Origin: Mastigias papua
Lineage: Eukaryota > Cnidaria > Scyphozoa > Rhizostomeae > Mastigiidae
NCBI GenBank assembly: GCA_964019165.1
Contig: OZ025272.1
Location: 966,701-1,030,700, forward strand
Length of the DNA: 64,000 bases
Direction of reading: 5' to 3'
Both the position numbers and the translations under genes were made by a program. The stretch's first letter is position 1, and each line of letters begins with the position of its first letter. The notes beneath the pieces are model-generated. The model worked only from the letters and a program-made list of their open reading frames with translations, made no database searches and was not told where the DNA came from. This document shows positions 38,601-50,841 of this stretch, piece after piece.

Positions 38601-40227
38601 CAAATTGATTGATTTTGATTGCAGATTGAAAAGTGATGAAAATGAGCGATTTTTGGCCAAAAAGTAAGGCTATAACCTTGGTATTTTGCCGAAGAATGAC
38701 CAAAATTCAAATTGATTGATTTTGATTGCAGATTGAAAAGTGATGAAAATGAGCGATTTTTGGCCAAAAAGTAAGGCTATAACCTTGGTATTTTGCCGAA
38801 AAATGACCAAAATTCAAATTGATTGATTTTGATTGCAGATTGAAAAGTGATGAAAATGAGCGATTTTTGGCCAAAAAGTAAGGCTATAACCTTGGTATTT
38901 TGCCGAAAAATGACCAAAATTCAAATTGATTGATTTCGATTGCAGATTGAAAAGTGATGAAAATGAGCGATTTTTGGCCAAAAAGTAAGGCTATAACCTT
39001 GGTATTTTGCCGAAAAATGACCAAAATTCAAATTGATTGATTTTGATTGCAGATTGAAAAGTGATGAAAATGAGCGATTATTGGCCAAAAAGTAAGGCTA
39101 TAACCTTGGTATGTTGCCGAAAAATGACCAAAATTCAAATTGATTGATTTTGATTGCAGATTGAAAAGTGATGAAAATGAGCGATTTTTGGACAAAAAGT
39201 AAGGCTATAACCTTGGTATTTTGCCGAAAAATGACCAAAATTCAAATTGATTGATTTTGATTGCAGATTGAAAAGTGATGAAAATGAGCGACTTTTGGCC
39301 AAAAAGTAAGGCTATAACCTTGGTATTTTGCCGAAAAGTGACCAAAATTCAAATTGATTGATTTTGATTGCAGATTGAAAAGTGATGAAAATGAGCAATT
39401 TTTGGCCAAAAAGTAAGGCTATAACCTTGGTATTTTGCCGAAAAATGACCAAAATTCAAATTGATTGATTTTGATTGCAGATTGAAAAGTGATGAAAATG
39501 AGCGATTTTTGGCCAAAAAGTAAGGCTATAACCTTGGTATTTTGCCGAAAAATGACCAAAATTCAAATTGATTGATTTTGATTGCAGATTGAAAAGTGAT
39601 GAAAATGAGCGATTTTTGGCCAAAAAGTAAGGCTATAACCTTGGTATTTTGCCGAAAATGACCAAAATTCAAATTGATTGAGTTTGATTGCAGATTGAAA
39701 AGTGATGAAAATGAGCGATTTTTGGCCAAAAAGTAAGGCTATAACCTTGGTATTTTGCCGAAAACTGACCAAAATTCAAATTGATTGATTTTGATTGCAG
39801 ATTGAAAAGTGATGAAAATGAGCGATTTTTGGCCAAAAAGTAAGGCTATAACCTCGGTATTTTGCCGAAAAATGACCAAAATTCAAATTGATTGATTTTG
39901 ATTGCAGATTGAAAAGTGATGAAAATGAGCGATTTTTGGCCAAAAAGTAAGGCTATAACCTTGGTATTTTGCCGAAAAATGACCAAAATTCAAATTGATT
40001 GATTTTGATTGCAGATTGAAAAGTGATGAAAATGAGCGATTTTTGGCCAAAAAGTAAGGCTATAACCTTGGTATTTTGCCGAAAAATGACCAAAATTCAA
40101 ATTGATTGATTTTGATTGCAGATTGAAAAGTGATGAAAATGAGCGATTTTTGGCCAAAAAGTAAGGCTATAACCTTGGTATTTTGCCGAAAAATGACCAA
40201 AATTCAAATTGATTGATTTTGATTGCA
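35700..40227 (+). repeat. satellite block C (aaaattcaaattg subtype)
   Basis: About 42 units have C instead of G at the diagnostic site (aaaattCaaattg). They hold more private single-base changes than block G1, such as gatgtttgg, gattattgg, ggacaaaaag and gtatgttgcc. Three consecutive marked units near 35931, 36020 and 36110 recur exactly 3745 bp (35 units) later at 39676, 39765 and 39855, so this block contains a duplicated 35-unit segment. Confidence 0.9.
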
Positions 40228-40427
40228 NNNNNNNNNNNNNNNNNNNNNNNNNNNNNNNNNNNNNNNNNNNNNNNNNNNNNNNNNNNNNNNNNNNNNNNNN
40301 NNNNNNNNNNNNNNNNNNNNNNNNNNNNNNNNNNNNNNNNNNNNNNNNNNNNNNNNNNNNNNNNNNNNNNNNNNNNNNNNNNNNNNNNNNNNNNNNNNNN
40401 NNNNNNNNNNNNNNNNNNNNNNNNNNN
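40228..40427. other. assembly gap, exactly 200 N
   Basis: The run of N is exactly 200 long, which suggests a placeholder and not a measured size. Left of it the units are subtype C; right of it they are subtype G. The true length of the satellite is therefore unknown. Confidence 1.
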
Positions 40428-43400
40428 ATTGATTTTGATTGCAGATTGAAAAGTGATGAAAATGAGCGATTTTTGGCCAAAAAGTAAGGCTATAACCTTG
40501 GTATTTTGCCGAAAAATGACCAAAATTGAAATTGATTGATTTTGATTGCAGATTGAAAAGTGATGAAAATGAGCGATTTTTGGCCAAAAAGTAAGGCTAT
40601 AACCTTGGTATTTTGCCGAAAAATGACCAAAATTGAAATTGATTGATTTTGATTGCAGATTGAAAAGTGATGAAAATGAGCGATTTTTGGCCAAAAAGTA
40701 AGGCTATAACCTTGGTATTTTGCCGAAAAATGACCAAAATTGAAATTGATTGATTTTGATTGCAGATTGAAAAGTGATGAAAATGAGCGATTTTTGGCCA
40801 AAAAGTAAGGCTATAACCTTGGTATTTTGCCGAAAAATGACCAAAATTGAAATTGATTGATTTTGATTGCAGATTGAAAAGTGATGAAAATGAGCGATTT
40901 TTGGCCAAAAAGTAAGGCTATAACCTTGGTATTTTGCCGAAAAATGACCAAAATTGAAATTGATTGATTTTGATTGCAGATTGAAAAGTGATGAAAATGA
41001 GCGATTTTTGGCCAAAAAGTAAGGCTATAACCTTGGTATTTTGCCGAAAAATGACCAAAATTGAAATTGATTGATTTTGATTGCAGATTGAAAAGTGATG
41101 AAAATGAGCGATTTTTGGCCAAAAAGTAAGGCTATAACCTTGGTATTTTGCCGAAAAATGACCAAAATTGAAATTGATTGATTTTGATTGCAGATTGAAA
41201 AGTGATGAAAATGAGCGATTTTTGGCCAAAAAGTAAGGCTATAACCTTGGTATTTTGCCGAAAAATGACCAAAATTGAAATTGATTGATTTTGATTGCAG
41301 ATTGAAAAGTGATGAAAATGAGCGATTTTTGGCCAAAAAGTAAGGCTATAACCTTGGTATTTTGCCGAAAAATGACCAAAATTGAAATTGATTGATTTTG
41401 ATTGCAGATTGAAAAGTGATGAAAATGAGCGATTTTTGGCCAAAAAGTAAGGCTATAACCTTGGTATTTTGCCGAAAAATGACCAAAATTGAAATTGATT
41501 GATTTTGATTGCAGATTGAAAAGTGATGAAAATGAGCGATTTTTGGCCAAAAAGTAAGGCTATAACCTTGGTATTTTGCCGAAAAATGACCAAAATTGAA
41601 ATTGATTGATTTTGATTGCAGATTGAAAAGTGATGAAAATGAGCGATTTTTGGCCAAAAAGTAAGGCTATAACCTTGGTATTTTGCCGAAAAATGACCAA
41701 AATTGAAATTGATTGATTTTGATTGCAGATTGAAAAGTGATGAAAATGAGCGATTTTTGGCCAAAAAGTAAGGCTATAACCTTGGTATTTTGCCGAAAAA
41801 TGACCAAAATTGAAATTGATTGATTTTGATTGCAGATTGAAAAGTGATGAAAATGAGCGATTTTTGGCCAAAAAGTAAGGCTATAACCTTGGTATTTTGC
41901 CGAAAAATGACCAAAATTGAAATTGATTGATTTTGATTGCAGATTGAAAAGTGATGAAAATGAGCGATTTTTGGCCAAAAAGTAAGGCTATAACCTTGGT
42001 ATTTTGCCGAAAAATGACCAAAATTGAAATTGATTGATTTTGATTGCAGATTGAAAAGTGATGAAAATGAGCGATTTTTGGCCAAAAAGTAAGGCTATAA
42101 CCTTGGTATTTTGCCGAAAACTGACCAAAATTGAAATTGATTGATGTTGATTGCAGATTGAAAAGTGATGAAACTGAGCGATTTTTGGCCAAAAAGTAAG
42201 GCTATAACCTTGGTATTTTGCCGAAAAATGACCAAAATTGAAATTGATTGATTTTGATTGCAGATTGAAAAGTGATGAAAATGAGCGATTTTTGGCCAAA
42301 AAGTAAGGCTATAACCTTGGTATTTTGCCGAAAAATGACCAAAATTGAAATTGATTGATTTTGATTGCAGATTGAAAAGTGATGAAAATGAGCGATTTTT
42401 GGCCAAAAAGTAAGGCTATAACCTTGGTATTTTGCCGAAAAATGACCAAAATTGAAATTGATTGATTTTGATTGCAGATTGAAAAGTGATGAAAATGAGC
42501 GATTTTTGGCCAAAAAGTAAGGCTATAACCTTGGTATTTTGCCGAAAAATGACCAAAATTGAAATTGATTGATTTTGATTGCAGATTGAAAAGTGATGAA
42601 AATGAGCGATTTTTGGCCAAAAAGTAAGGCTATAACCTTGGTATTTTGCCGAAAAATGACCAAAATTGAAATTGATTGATTTTGATTGCAGATTGAAAAG
42701 TGATGAAAATGAGCGATTTTTGGCCAAAAAGTAAGGCTATAACCTTGGTATTTTGCCGAAAAATGACCAAAATTGAAATTGATTGATTTTGATTGCAGAT
42801 TGAAAAGTGATGAAAATGAGCGATTTTTGGCCAAAAAGTAAGGCTATAACCTTGGTATTTTGCCGAAAAATGACCAAAATTGAAATTGATTGATTTTGAT
42901 TGCAGATTGAAAAGTGATGAAAATGAGCGATTTTTGGCCAAAAAGTAAGGCTATAACCTTGGTATTTTGCCGAAAAATGACCAAAATTGAAATTGATTGA
43001 TTTTGATTGCAGATTGAAAAGTGATGAAAATGAGCGATTTTTGGCCAAAAAGTAAGGCTATAACCTTGGTATTTTGCCGAAAAATGACCAAAATTGAAAT
43101 TGATTGATTTTGATTGCAGATTGAAAAGTGATGAAAATGAGCGATTTTTGGCCAAAAAGTAAGGCTATAACCTTGGTATTTTGCCGAAAAATGACCAAAA
43201 TTGAAATTGATTGATTTTGATTGCAGATTGAAAAGTGATGAAAATGAGCGATTTTTGGCCAAAAAGTAAGGCTATAACCTTGGTATTTTGCCGAAAAATG
43301 ACCAAAATTGAAATTGATTGATTTTGATTGCAGATTGAAAAGTGATGAAAATGAGCGATTTTTGGCCAAAAAGTAAGGCTATAACCTTGGTATTTTGCCG

Positions 43401-46026
43401 AAAAATGACCAAAATTGAAATTGATTGATTTTGATTGCAGATTGAAAAGTGATGAAAATGAGCGATTTTTGGCCAAAAAGTAAGGCTATAACCTTGGTAT
43501 TTTGCCGAAAAATGACCAAAATTGAAATTGATTGATTTTGATTGCAGATTGAAAAGTGATGAAAATGAGCGATTTTTGGCCAAAAAGTAAGGCTATAACC
43601 TTGGTATTTTGCCGAAAAATGACCAAAATTGAAATTGATTGATTTTGATTGCAGATTGAAAAGTGATGAAAATGAGCGATTTTTGGCCAAAAAGTAAGGC
43701 TATAACCTTGGTATTTTGCCGAAAAATGACCAAAATTGAAATTGATTGATTTTGATTGCAGATTGAAAAGTGATGAAAATGAGCGATTTTTGGCCAAAAA
43801 GTAAGGCTATAACCTTGGTATTTTGCCGAAAAATGACCAAAATTGAAATTGATTGATTTTGATTGCAGATTGAAAAGTGATGAAAATGAGCGATTTTTGG
43901 CCAAAAAGTAAGGCTATAACCTTGGTATTTTGCCGAAAAATGACCAAAATTGAAATTGATTGATTTTGATTGCAGATTGAAAAGTGATGAAAATGAGCGA
44001 TTTTTGGCCAAAAAGTAAGGCTATAACCTTGGTATTTTGCCGAAAAATGACCAAAATTGAAATTGATTGATTTTGATTGCAGATTGAAAAGTGATGAAAA
44101 TGAGCGATTTTTGGCCAAAAAGTAAGGCTATAACCTTGGTATTTTGCCGAAAAATGACCAAAATTGAAATTGATTGATTTTGATTGCAGATTGAAAAGTG
44201 ATGAAAATGAGCGATTTTTGGCCAAAAAGTAAGGCTATAACCTTGGTATTTTGCCGAAAAATGACCAAAATTGAAATTGATTGATTTTGATTGCAGATTG
44301 AAAAGTGATGAAAATGAGCGATTTTTGGCCAAAAAGTAAGGCTATAACCTTGGTATTTTGCCGAAAAATGACCAAAATTGAAATTGATTGATTTTGATTG
44401 CAGATTGAAAAGTGATGAAAATGAGCGATTTTTGGCCAAAAAGTAAGGCTATAACCTTGGTATTTTGCCGAAAAATGACCAAAATTGACATTGATTGATT
44501 TTGATTGCAGATTGAAAAGTGATGAAAATGAGCGATTTGTGGCCAAAAAGTAAGGCTATAACCTTGGTATTTTGCCGAAAAATGACCAAAATTGAAATTG
44601 ATTGATTTTGATTGCAGATTGAAAAGTGATGAAAATGAGCGATTTTTGGCCAAAAAGTAAGGCTATAACCTTGGTATTTTGCCGAAAAATGACCAAAATT
44701 GAAATTGATTGATTTTGATTGCAGATTGAAAAGTGATGAAAATGAGCGATTTTTGGCCAAAAAGTAAGGCTATAACCTTGGTATTTTGCCGAAAACTGAC
44801 CAAAATTGAAATTGATTGATGTTGATTGCAGATTGAAAAGTGATGAAACTGAGCGATTTTTGGCCAAAAAGTAAGGCTATAACCTTGGTATTTTGCCGAA
44901 AAATGACCAAAATTGAAATTGATTGATTTTGATTGCAGATTGAAAAGTGATGAAAATGAGCGATTTTTGGCCAAAAAGTAAGGCTATAACCTTGGTATTT
45001 TGCCGAAAAATGACCAAAATTGAAATTGATTGATTTTGATTTCAGATTGAAAAGTGATGAAAATGAGCGATTTTTGGCCAAAAAGTAAGGCTATAACCTT
45101 GGTATTTTGCCGAAAAATGACCAAAATTGAAATTGATTGATTTTGATTGCAGATTGAAAAGTGATGAAAATGAGCGATTTTTGGCCAAAAAGTAAGGCTA
45201 TAACCTTGGTATTTTGCCGAAAAATGACCAAAATTGAAATTGATTGATTTTGATTGCAGATTGAAAAGTGATGAAACTGAGCGATTTTTGGCCAAAAAGT
45301 AAGGCTATAACCTTGGTATTTTGCCGAAAAATGACCAAAATTGAAATTGATTGATTTTGATTGCAGATTGAAAAGTGATGAAAATGAGCGATTTTTGGCC
45401 AAAAAGTAAGGCTATAACCTTGGTATTTTGCCGAAAAATGACCAAAATTGAAATTGATTGATTTTGATTGCAGATTGAAAAGTGATGAAAATGAGCGATT
45501 TTTGGCCAAAAAGTAAGGCTATAACCTTGGTATTTTGCCGAAAAATGACCAAAATTGAAATTGATTGATTTTGATTGCAGATTGAAAAGTGATGAAAATG
45601 AGCGATTTTTGGCCAAAAAGTAAGGCTATAACCTTGGTATTTTGCCGAAAAATGACCAAAATTGAAATTGATTGATTTTGATTGCAGATTGAAAAGTGAT
45701 GAAAATGAGCGATTTTTGGCCAAAAAGTAAGGCTATAACCTTGGTATTTTGCCGAAAAATGACCAAAATTGAAATTGATTGATTTTGATTGCAGATTGAA
45801 AAGTGATGAAATGAACGATGTTTGGCCAAAAAGTAAGGCTATAACCTTGGTATTTTGCCGAAAAATGACCAAAATTGAAATTGATTGATTTTGATTGCAG
45901 ATTGAAAAGTGATGAAAATGAGCGATTTTTGGCCAAAAAGTAAGGCTATAACCTTGGTATTTTGCCGAAAAATGACCAAAATTGAAATTGATTGATTTTG
46001 ATTGCAGATTGAAAAGTGATGAAAAT
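40428..46026 (+). repeat. satellite block G2
   Basis: About 52 units are of subtype G. A unit with three linked changes (aaaactgacc, attgatgttgattg, gatgaaactgagcg) at 42121 recurs at 44796, 2675 bp or 25 units later. A 106-bp unit with gatgaaatgaacgatg lies at 45808, and the same variant appears twice in array 2. Confidence 0.9.
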
Positions 46027-47119
46027 AGTAGATTAACGCATACAGGCCGTGTCAGCCCAGTTCCCTTCTCTATTTCCCGCCCTTATCCTAGTTCCAATCC
46101 CCTTTCTGTCTTCCTTGATTCCATGCCGCATGCTTCTTCCTTGTTGGTCGCAAGAAAGTTTTTTAGATCTAGTGTGATCGGAGTATTTACTGGATGGTAA
46201 AGGAGAATAAAGTGGTAAATATACTGTACTGCAAGTGTCTGTGATGATGCGGCATAAATATCTGTGATGTTGTCAGCGATGTGGCTCATGTATAGCCTAT
46301 GTTTCATTGCCTATCGGTCAGTCATTGTATACCTTTTGCGTCACTTGGGACATTTAAATTCCTGTAGGAACAGCGCTTCACCCGTCCGTCGATCGAAATT
46401 AGATGATTCACAACCCACTCAATGAATTTGACACTCATCGCGGCTATCCAGTACCGACTGCACATGTTCACTTCTCAAGATTTATCTTAATCACTCGCAC
46501 TATTAGGCCCAACGTTCTGTACGGCCTAATTCGCAGACCTGCATTGCTCGCAAGATCCAACTTCGTAGCTGGTGCCACTGTTCCTGCCAACTCACCGAGA
46601 GTAAATACCCACATACCCAAGACCAACTGCATGCTGTTAGCTCAGCCATGGCTGGTATTCCATCATTGACTGCAAAGTTTCCTGCATCGCGCTTAGTACA
46701 CATCAAAATTTTACGGGTGAGTAAATCTACCTAAAATTTACCCCTTTACTTTTATCCAGATATGGCACGTCACGTTATCACTATTAGCACAAATGAACAA
46801 CCCACTGTATGATGATATATTTGCAAACACCTAGCAGCGTTGTATACATCTATGACATGAGTTTTGAGGTCCAGTTAGCTATCAGAGGTAGCAGTCCACT
46901 CTCCCATTGCATTCTACATAGTTATCGTTCGATTATTCCTACCTGACGCTCCTGTTGCTTGGCCGAGAAGAGTTTGTACTTACCAGCTACATTAGCCTGT
47001 TGATATCATTGTCCTGATATACTACCTTGCAGCTACCTTTTACTCGTTCTTTATATACCAGATATAGTTAATATCTATATAGTATTTATCCTCAACCATC
47101 ATTTTCTAGGGCTTCACCC

Positions 47120-48720
47120 TTTACTATGCAAGTACATGTATATGTTTGCCTGCTGCGCGATATCACTCAATTCGTTAGTTCGATGCTTCTTTAGTTTATT
47201 TGCTAGCATTGTTCTTAGCTACTAGTTTGTAGGACTTGTCCCCCTCACTATGCACGTAGAGATCTGCTTGCTGCGCGAATTCACGTCATTCTTTAGGTCC
47301 ATACTTCTTTCGTTTATCAGCTCATATTGTTTTCAGCAATCACTTTCTAGGAATTTACCCCTCAATATGCACGTATAGATTTGCTTGCTGCGCGATATCA
47401 CTTATTGGTCGGCTCTATGCTTATTTAGTTTATGAGCTAGTATTGGTTTCAGCAATCAGTGTCCTGGATTTACCCCTCAATATAATATATGCACAGAGAG
47501 ATTTGCTGCGCGAGGTCGCTTAATTCGTTAGGAATTTACCCCTGCACAGAGAGAGTTGCTTGCTGCCCGAGGTCGCTTAATTCGTTAGTGCTTATTTTTT
47601 TCTTTTTCAGCTATCAGTTTCAAGGATTTTACCCCTCAGCATGCACATACAGATTTGCTTGCTGCGCGATGTTGCTTAATTCGTTTGTACCTATCTTTTC
47701 CAGCTATCGGTTTGAAGGATTTTACCCCTCTACTTGCATACAGAGCCTGCCTGCTGCGCGATGTCGCGTACTTCCTTATTTCGGTGTTTCTTTAGTTTAA
47801 TAGCGAGTATTGTTTTTCAGCAATCAGTTTCAAGAATTTTACCCATCAACATGCACATATCGATTTGCTTGCTGCGCGATGTCGCTTTATTCGCTAGTTC
47901 TATGCCTCTTTGGTTTATTCACTAGTATTGTTGTTTTTTTTTTTAGCAATCAGTTTCAAAGGATTTACCCCACAATATGCACATAGAGAATTGCGTGCTG
48001 CACCATGTCGCTTAATTCGTTCGTTTTATACTTCTTTTGTTTCAGCAATCAGTTTCAAGAATTTACCCCCACAATCTGCACATAGAGACTTGCTTGCTGC
48101 GCGATGTCGCTTTATTCGTTAGGAATTTACCCCTGCACAGAGAGAGTTGCTTGCTGCCCGAGGTCGCTTAATTCGTTAGTGCTTATTTTTTTTTCAGCTA
48201 TCAGTTTCAAGGATTTTACCCCTCAGCATGCACATACAGATTTGCTTGCTGCGCGATGTCGCTTAATTCGTTTGTACTTATCTTTTCCAGCTATCGGTTT
48301 GAAGGATTTTACCCCTCTACTTGCATACAGAGCCTGCCTGCTGCGCGATGTCGCGTACTTCCTTAGTTCGGTGTTTCTTTAGTTTATTAGCGAGTATTGT
48401 TTTCCAGCAATCAGTTTCAAGAATTTTACCCATCAACATGCACATATCGATTTGCTTGCTGCGCGATGTCGCTTTATTCGCTAGTTCTATGCCTCTTTGG
48501 TTTATTCACTAGTATTGTTGTTTTTTTTTTTTTTTTAGCAATCAGTTTCAAAGGATTTACCCCACAATATGCACATAGAGAATTGCGTGCTGCACCATGT
48601 CGCTTAATTCGTTCGTTTTATACTTCTTTTGTTTCAGCAATCAGTTTCAAGAATTTACCCCCACAATCTGCACATAGAGGTTTGCTTGCTGCGCGATGTC
48701 GCTTTATTTTTAGTCCTATG
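47120..48720 (+). repeat. degenerate tandem array with core TGCTTGCTGCGCGATGTCGC
   Basis: Sixteen copies of the core, with variants, are spaced 52-131 bp apart. Each is usually followed by cttaattcgtt, a T-rich stretch, then cagcaatcagtttcaaggat and tttacccc. The first copies are spaced about 120 bp. The segment from 47524 is duplicated in tandem at 48115, an offset of 591 bp, with only small differences such as poly-T length. The array lies inside the inserted element. Frames read through it are artefacts. Confidence 0.88.
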
Positions 48721-50328
48721 CCTCTTTAGTTTATACTACCACATAATTGTGGTCGCATTTTGCTTACATCGTGCCCCCCTCCCTTCCCAGAGGCTTCCCA
48801 ATCATCCGCATTTACAGCCATTCCACACATTGTATTCGTTGTGCGTTTGTTGTTATCTCCTTTATTTCTAACTTTCCGCCCCCCCCCTTCCAGCGTGTTC
48901 CGTTATTCGCATGAGCTATCTTAACCTAGCCCTAGTTTCCTGGGTCCCAGCATTTCTCTAGAGACTGTCTCATGCACTCCCTATTTCCCGTCCCCACCGC
49001 TTGCGCACTAGCTGGGCTGCGCCGATATTGCGTTCACTCTTAGACCTTAGCTTAGCATTCTCAGTTTATACTTGTTGTTGTTGCTTTGTAATACAACTCG
49101 CCTTTACGCCTCTAAGGTATCCTTCGCAGGTCTCAGCTGGTAGTATTTTAGGTCATATAGTAGTCATTTACTGGTTATCTTGCAGTTGTAAGACTCTGTT
49201 TCAACTCACTTGTTCCTTGGGCTTTTGCACTAATCACTCACTATAACACGTAATCTTTTGTTTATCTCTTAATTGCATGAACGCAAACAAATGGAATTTC
49301 GCCTGGTGAGTCATTGGCCTGACTGGCTTCAATCACACATGCTTGTCATTCGATAGATCTGCATCACGTCAGCAAGTTCCGAATCCGTTGTGAATATTGT
49401 GGATCAGAAAACAGTTCCGGTCTAATGCCTGGCAAAACAGGATCCCAGATTGCCTAACCAAGTTCTATGTGCTACTACCTGAAGTCGGGTATCCCGAACT
49501 GTTAAGTCCTCACGTCTGTTCCCACCATTATCACAGGAGCAATAAGAGTCAGCTAGACTGCCTCCCATCCCGATATAATGTTCCTTAGTTACATCAGTGT
49601 TCATCAGGACTGCTTTACAAGGCAACATTCAATACCTGTCAGTTAATCTGGTTCACAATAACTTCGGACCTGAGTGACAGTACGTCGGTCACGTTGTTCT
49701 CGCAAATATCTTCCATTACAGCTGCAAATTTCGCCTACCCACTCACGAAAGCTGCTTCCAAATAGCTGTCATCACTAAAGATGTGCAGCTCGCTGCAGAC
49801 GTTTGCCTTTACTCAAACCACTGCAATTCTACTCTGGACGATCAGAACGGGTTTAGTAGCAGACCTCAGCAACTATTGTGAGCCTATCAAATTAAGACAT
49901 CCACGGGACAACATCAGTGATCAGAGGATCTACATTACTAACTTTGCGGGGACAGGACGGTTGCACACATATATCTGGCAGACTTGAAACGCTTGGAGAA
50001 AGCTCTTGAAAGTAGTACGCAAGGTGGCAGAAGCAGACTTTACATTAAACATTCTTGTCCTTAGCAAGTGACGGTAATTCTATATTTTTAGTTCTAGTCT
50101 TAATGCCTGTTGTATTATGGTAGTCCTATAGTCGGTAGCAACCCCCCCCCCCCACCCTCCCGGATTACGCAGGCTTATACCTAGTCCGATCGCAGCTTGG
50201 GGCGTATCTTGGCGTATCTTGGCGGTTAGGCCACCACATTTGGTGGCAGTATGCTACAACTTAGGCACTAATGTACTTAGTATATATTCGTTCGTCCTAA
50301 TATCATGTTTAGCTAGAAATACCATGTG

Positions 50329-50670
50329 CCCAGGTAGCACTTGGAGGAAAAAATTACCCTCTCTCGTGGCTCCTGGGTGCCGTAGTAGTGCTACCCTGGG
50401 TGGTCAGTGGGAGGGTAATGACCCTCTCACACCAGCAGGGAAATACGTATACTATTAATACAGCAGAAACAAAAAGTGTTTCAGTAGGTATGTTTAAGAG
50501 TTCTCATGGTGCCCTAGGCAACCCATGGGGGAAAATATCATCCCCCATGTGGACCTGGGACCAAGTGTACAGCAAGTGCTGAAGTGTATTAGTAGTGAAT
50601 ATAATATTACTCATCGTAGCACCCAGGGCAACCTGCAGGGGAGAAAGTCACCCCCTGTGTGTACCTGGGG
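50329..50670. repeat. four nested-palindrome modules of about 50 bp
   Basis: Modules at 50329-50377, 50394-50440, 50511-50560 and 50622-50670 share one plan. An outer arm CCCAGG or CCCTGGG pairs with a distal CCTGGG or CAGGG. An inner arm such as GAGGGT-AATG-ACCCTC (50411-50426), or CATGGGGG with CCCCCATG in the third, closes on an A-rich loop. Sequences of the modules have diverged while both stems are kept. They lie near the right end of the 4.8 kb insertion. Confidence 0.75.
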
Positions 50671-50841
50671 AAATCTAGTGCGTTTAACATGAGTATGTAT
50701 CATTCATTCACTATTACGTAACAGTTGAGCCAGATACGACCCCAATAGCTGCCAAGTTCGTCCATTTCTTAGTTGTTACCACTCTATGCTGTTTGTCGCG
50801 CGCACCTAGGCCGCAGATGAGTTAATCGACGTTTACGGAGT

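Larger units (their letters stand above)
28841..46026 (+). repeat. 107-bp satellite array 1, about 159 units plus an assembly gap
   Basis: Units of 107 bp (34 G+C, about 32%) repeat head to tail with very high identity. Each carries the 14-bp palindrome TTTTTGGCCAAAAA, an ATTG-rich stretch (attgattgattttgattg) and an imperfect dyad AAGGCTATAACCTT. Most units differ by zero or one base. Length variants are rare: 106 bp near 31277, 100 bp near 33308, 110 bp near 34276 and 35613, 106 bp near 39655 and 45810. Since 107 is not divisible by 3, the minus strand shows endless overlapping 103-codon frames that are artefacts. The array ends inside a unit at gatgaaaat. No function is assigned; size and homogeneity are those of centromeric, pericentromeric or subtelomeric satellite DNA. 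Confidence 0.98.
46027..50841. mobile_element. 4815-bp insertion inside the satellite, probable non-autonomous or decayed mobile element
   Basis: Array 1 stops at unit position 46 (gatgaaaat) and array 2 resumes at unit position 43 (aaatgagcg), so satellite phase continues and AAAT is duplicated at both edges. The ends carry an imperfect inverted repeat: GATTAACGCATACAGGCC at 46031 against GATTAACTCATCTGCGGCC read from the minus strand at about 50825. A TTAA lies in each end (46033 and 50822). No transposase, integrase or reverse-transcriptase reading frame was recognised; the longest frames are under 115 codons and repeat-derived. The interior contains a degenerate tandem array and a group of nested hairpins. 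The class is uncertain. Confidence 0.65.

Noticed and set aside
28841..46026. CRISPR-like regular repeats
   Set aside because: There are no unique spacers; the whole unit repeats, and the host is a eukaryote.
49380..49470. Zinc-knuckle-like peptide RIRCEYCGSEN in the insertion
   Set aside because: It is a single short stretch ending at a stop, with no second motif or recognisable retroelement context.
46033..50825. piggyBac assignment for the insertion, from the flanking TTAA
   Set aside because: If TTAA were the target duplication, about 25 bp of non-satellite sequence would remain between the arrays, and the termini do not start with the usual CCC. The AAAT duplication explains the junctions better.
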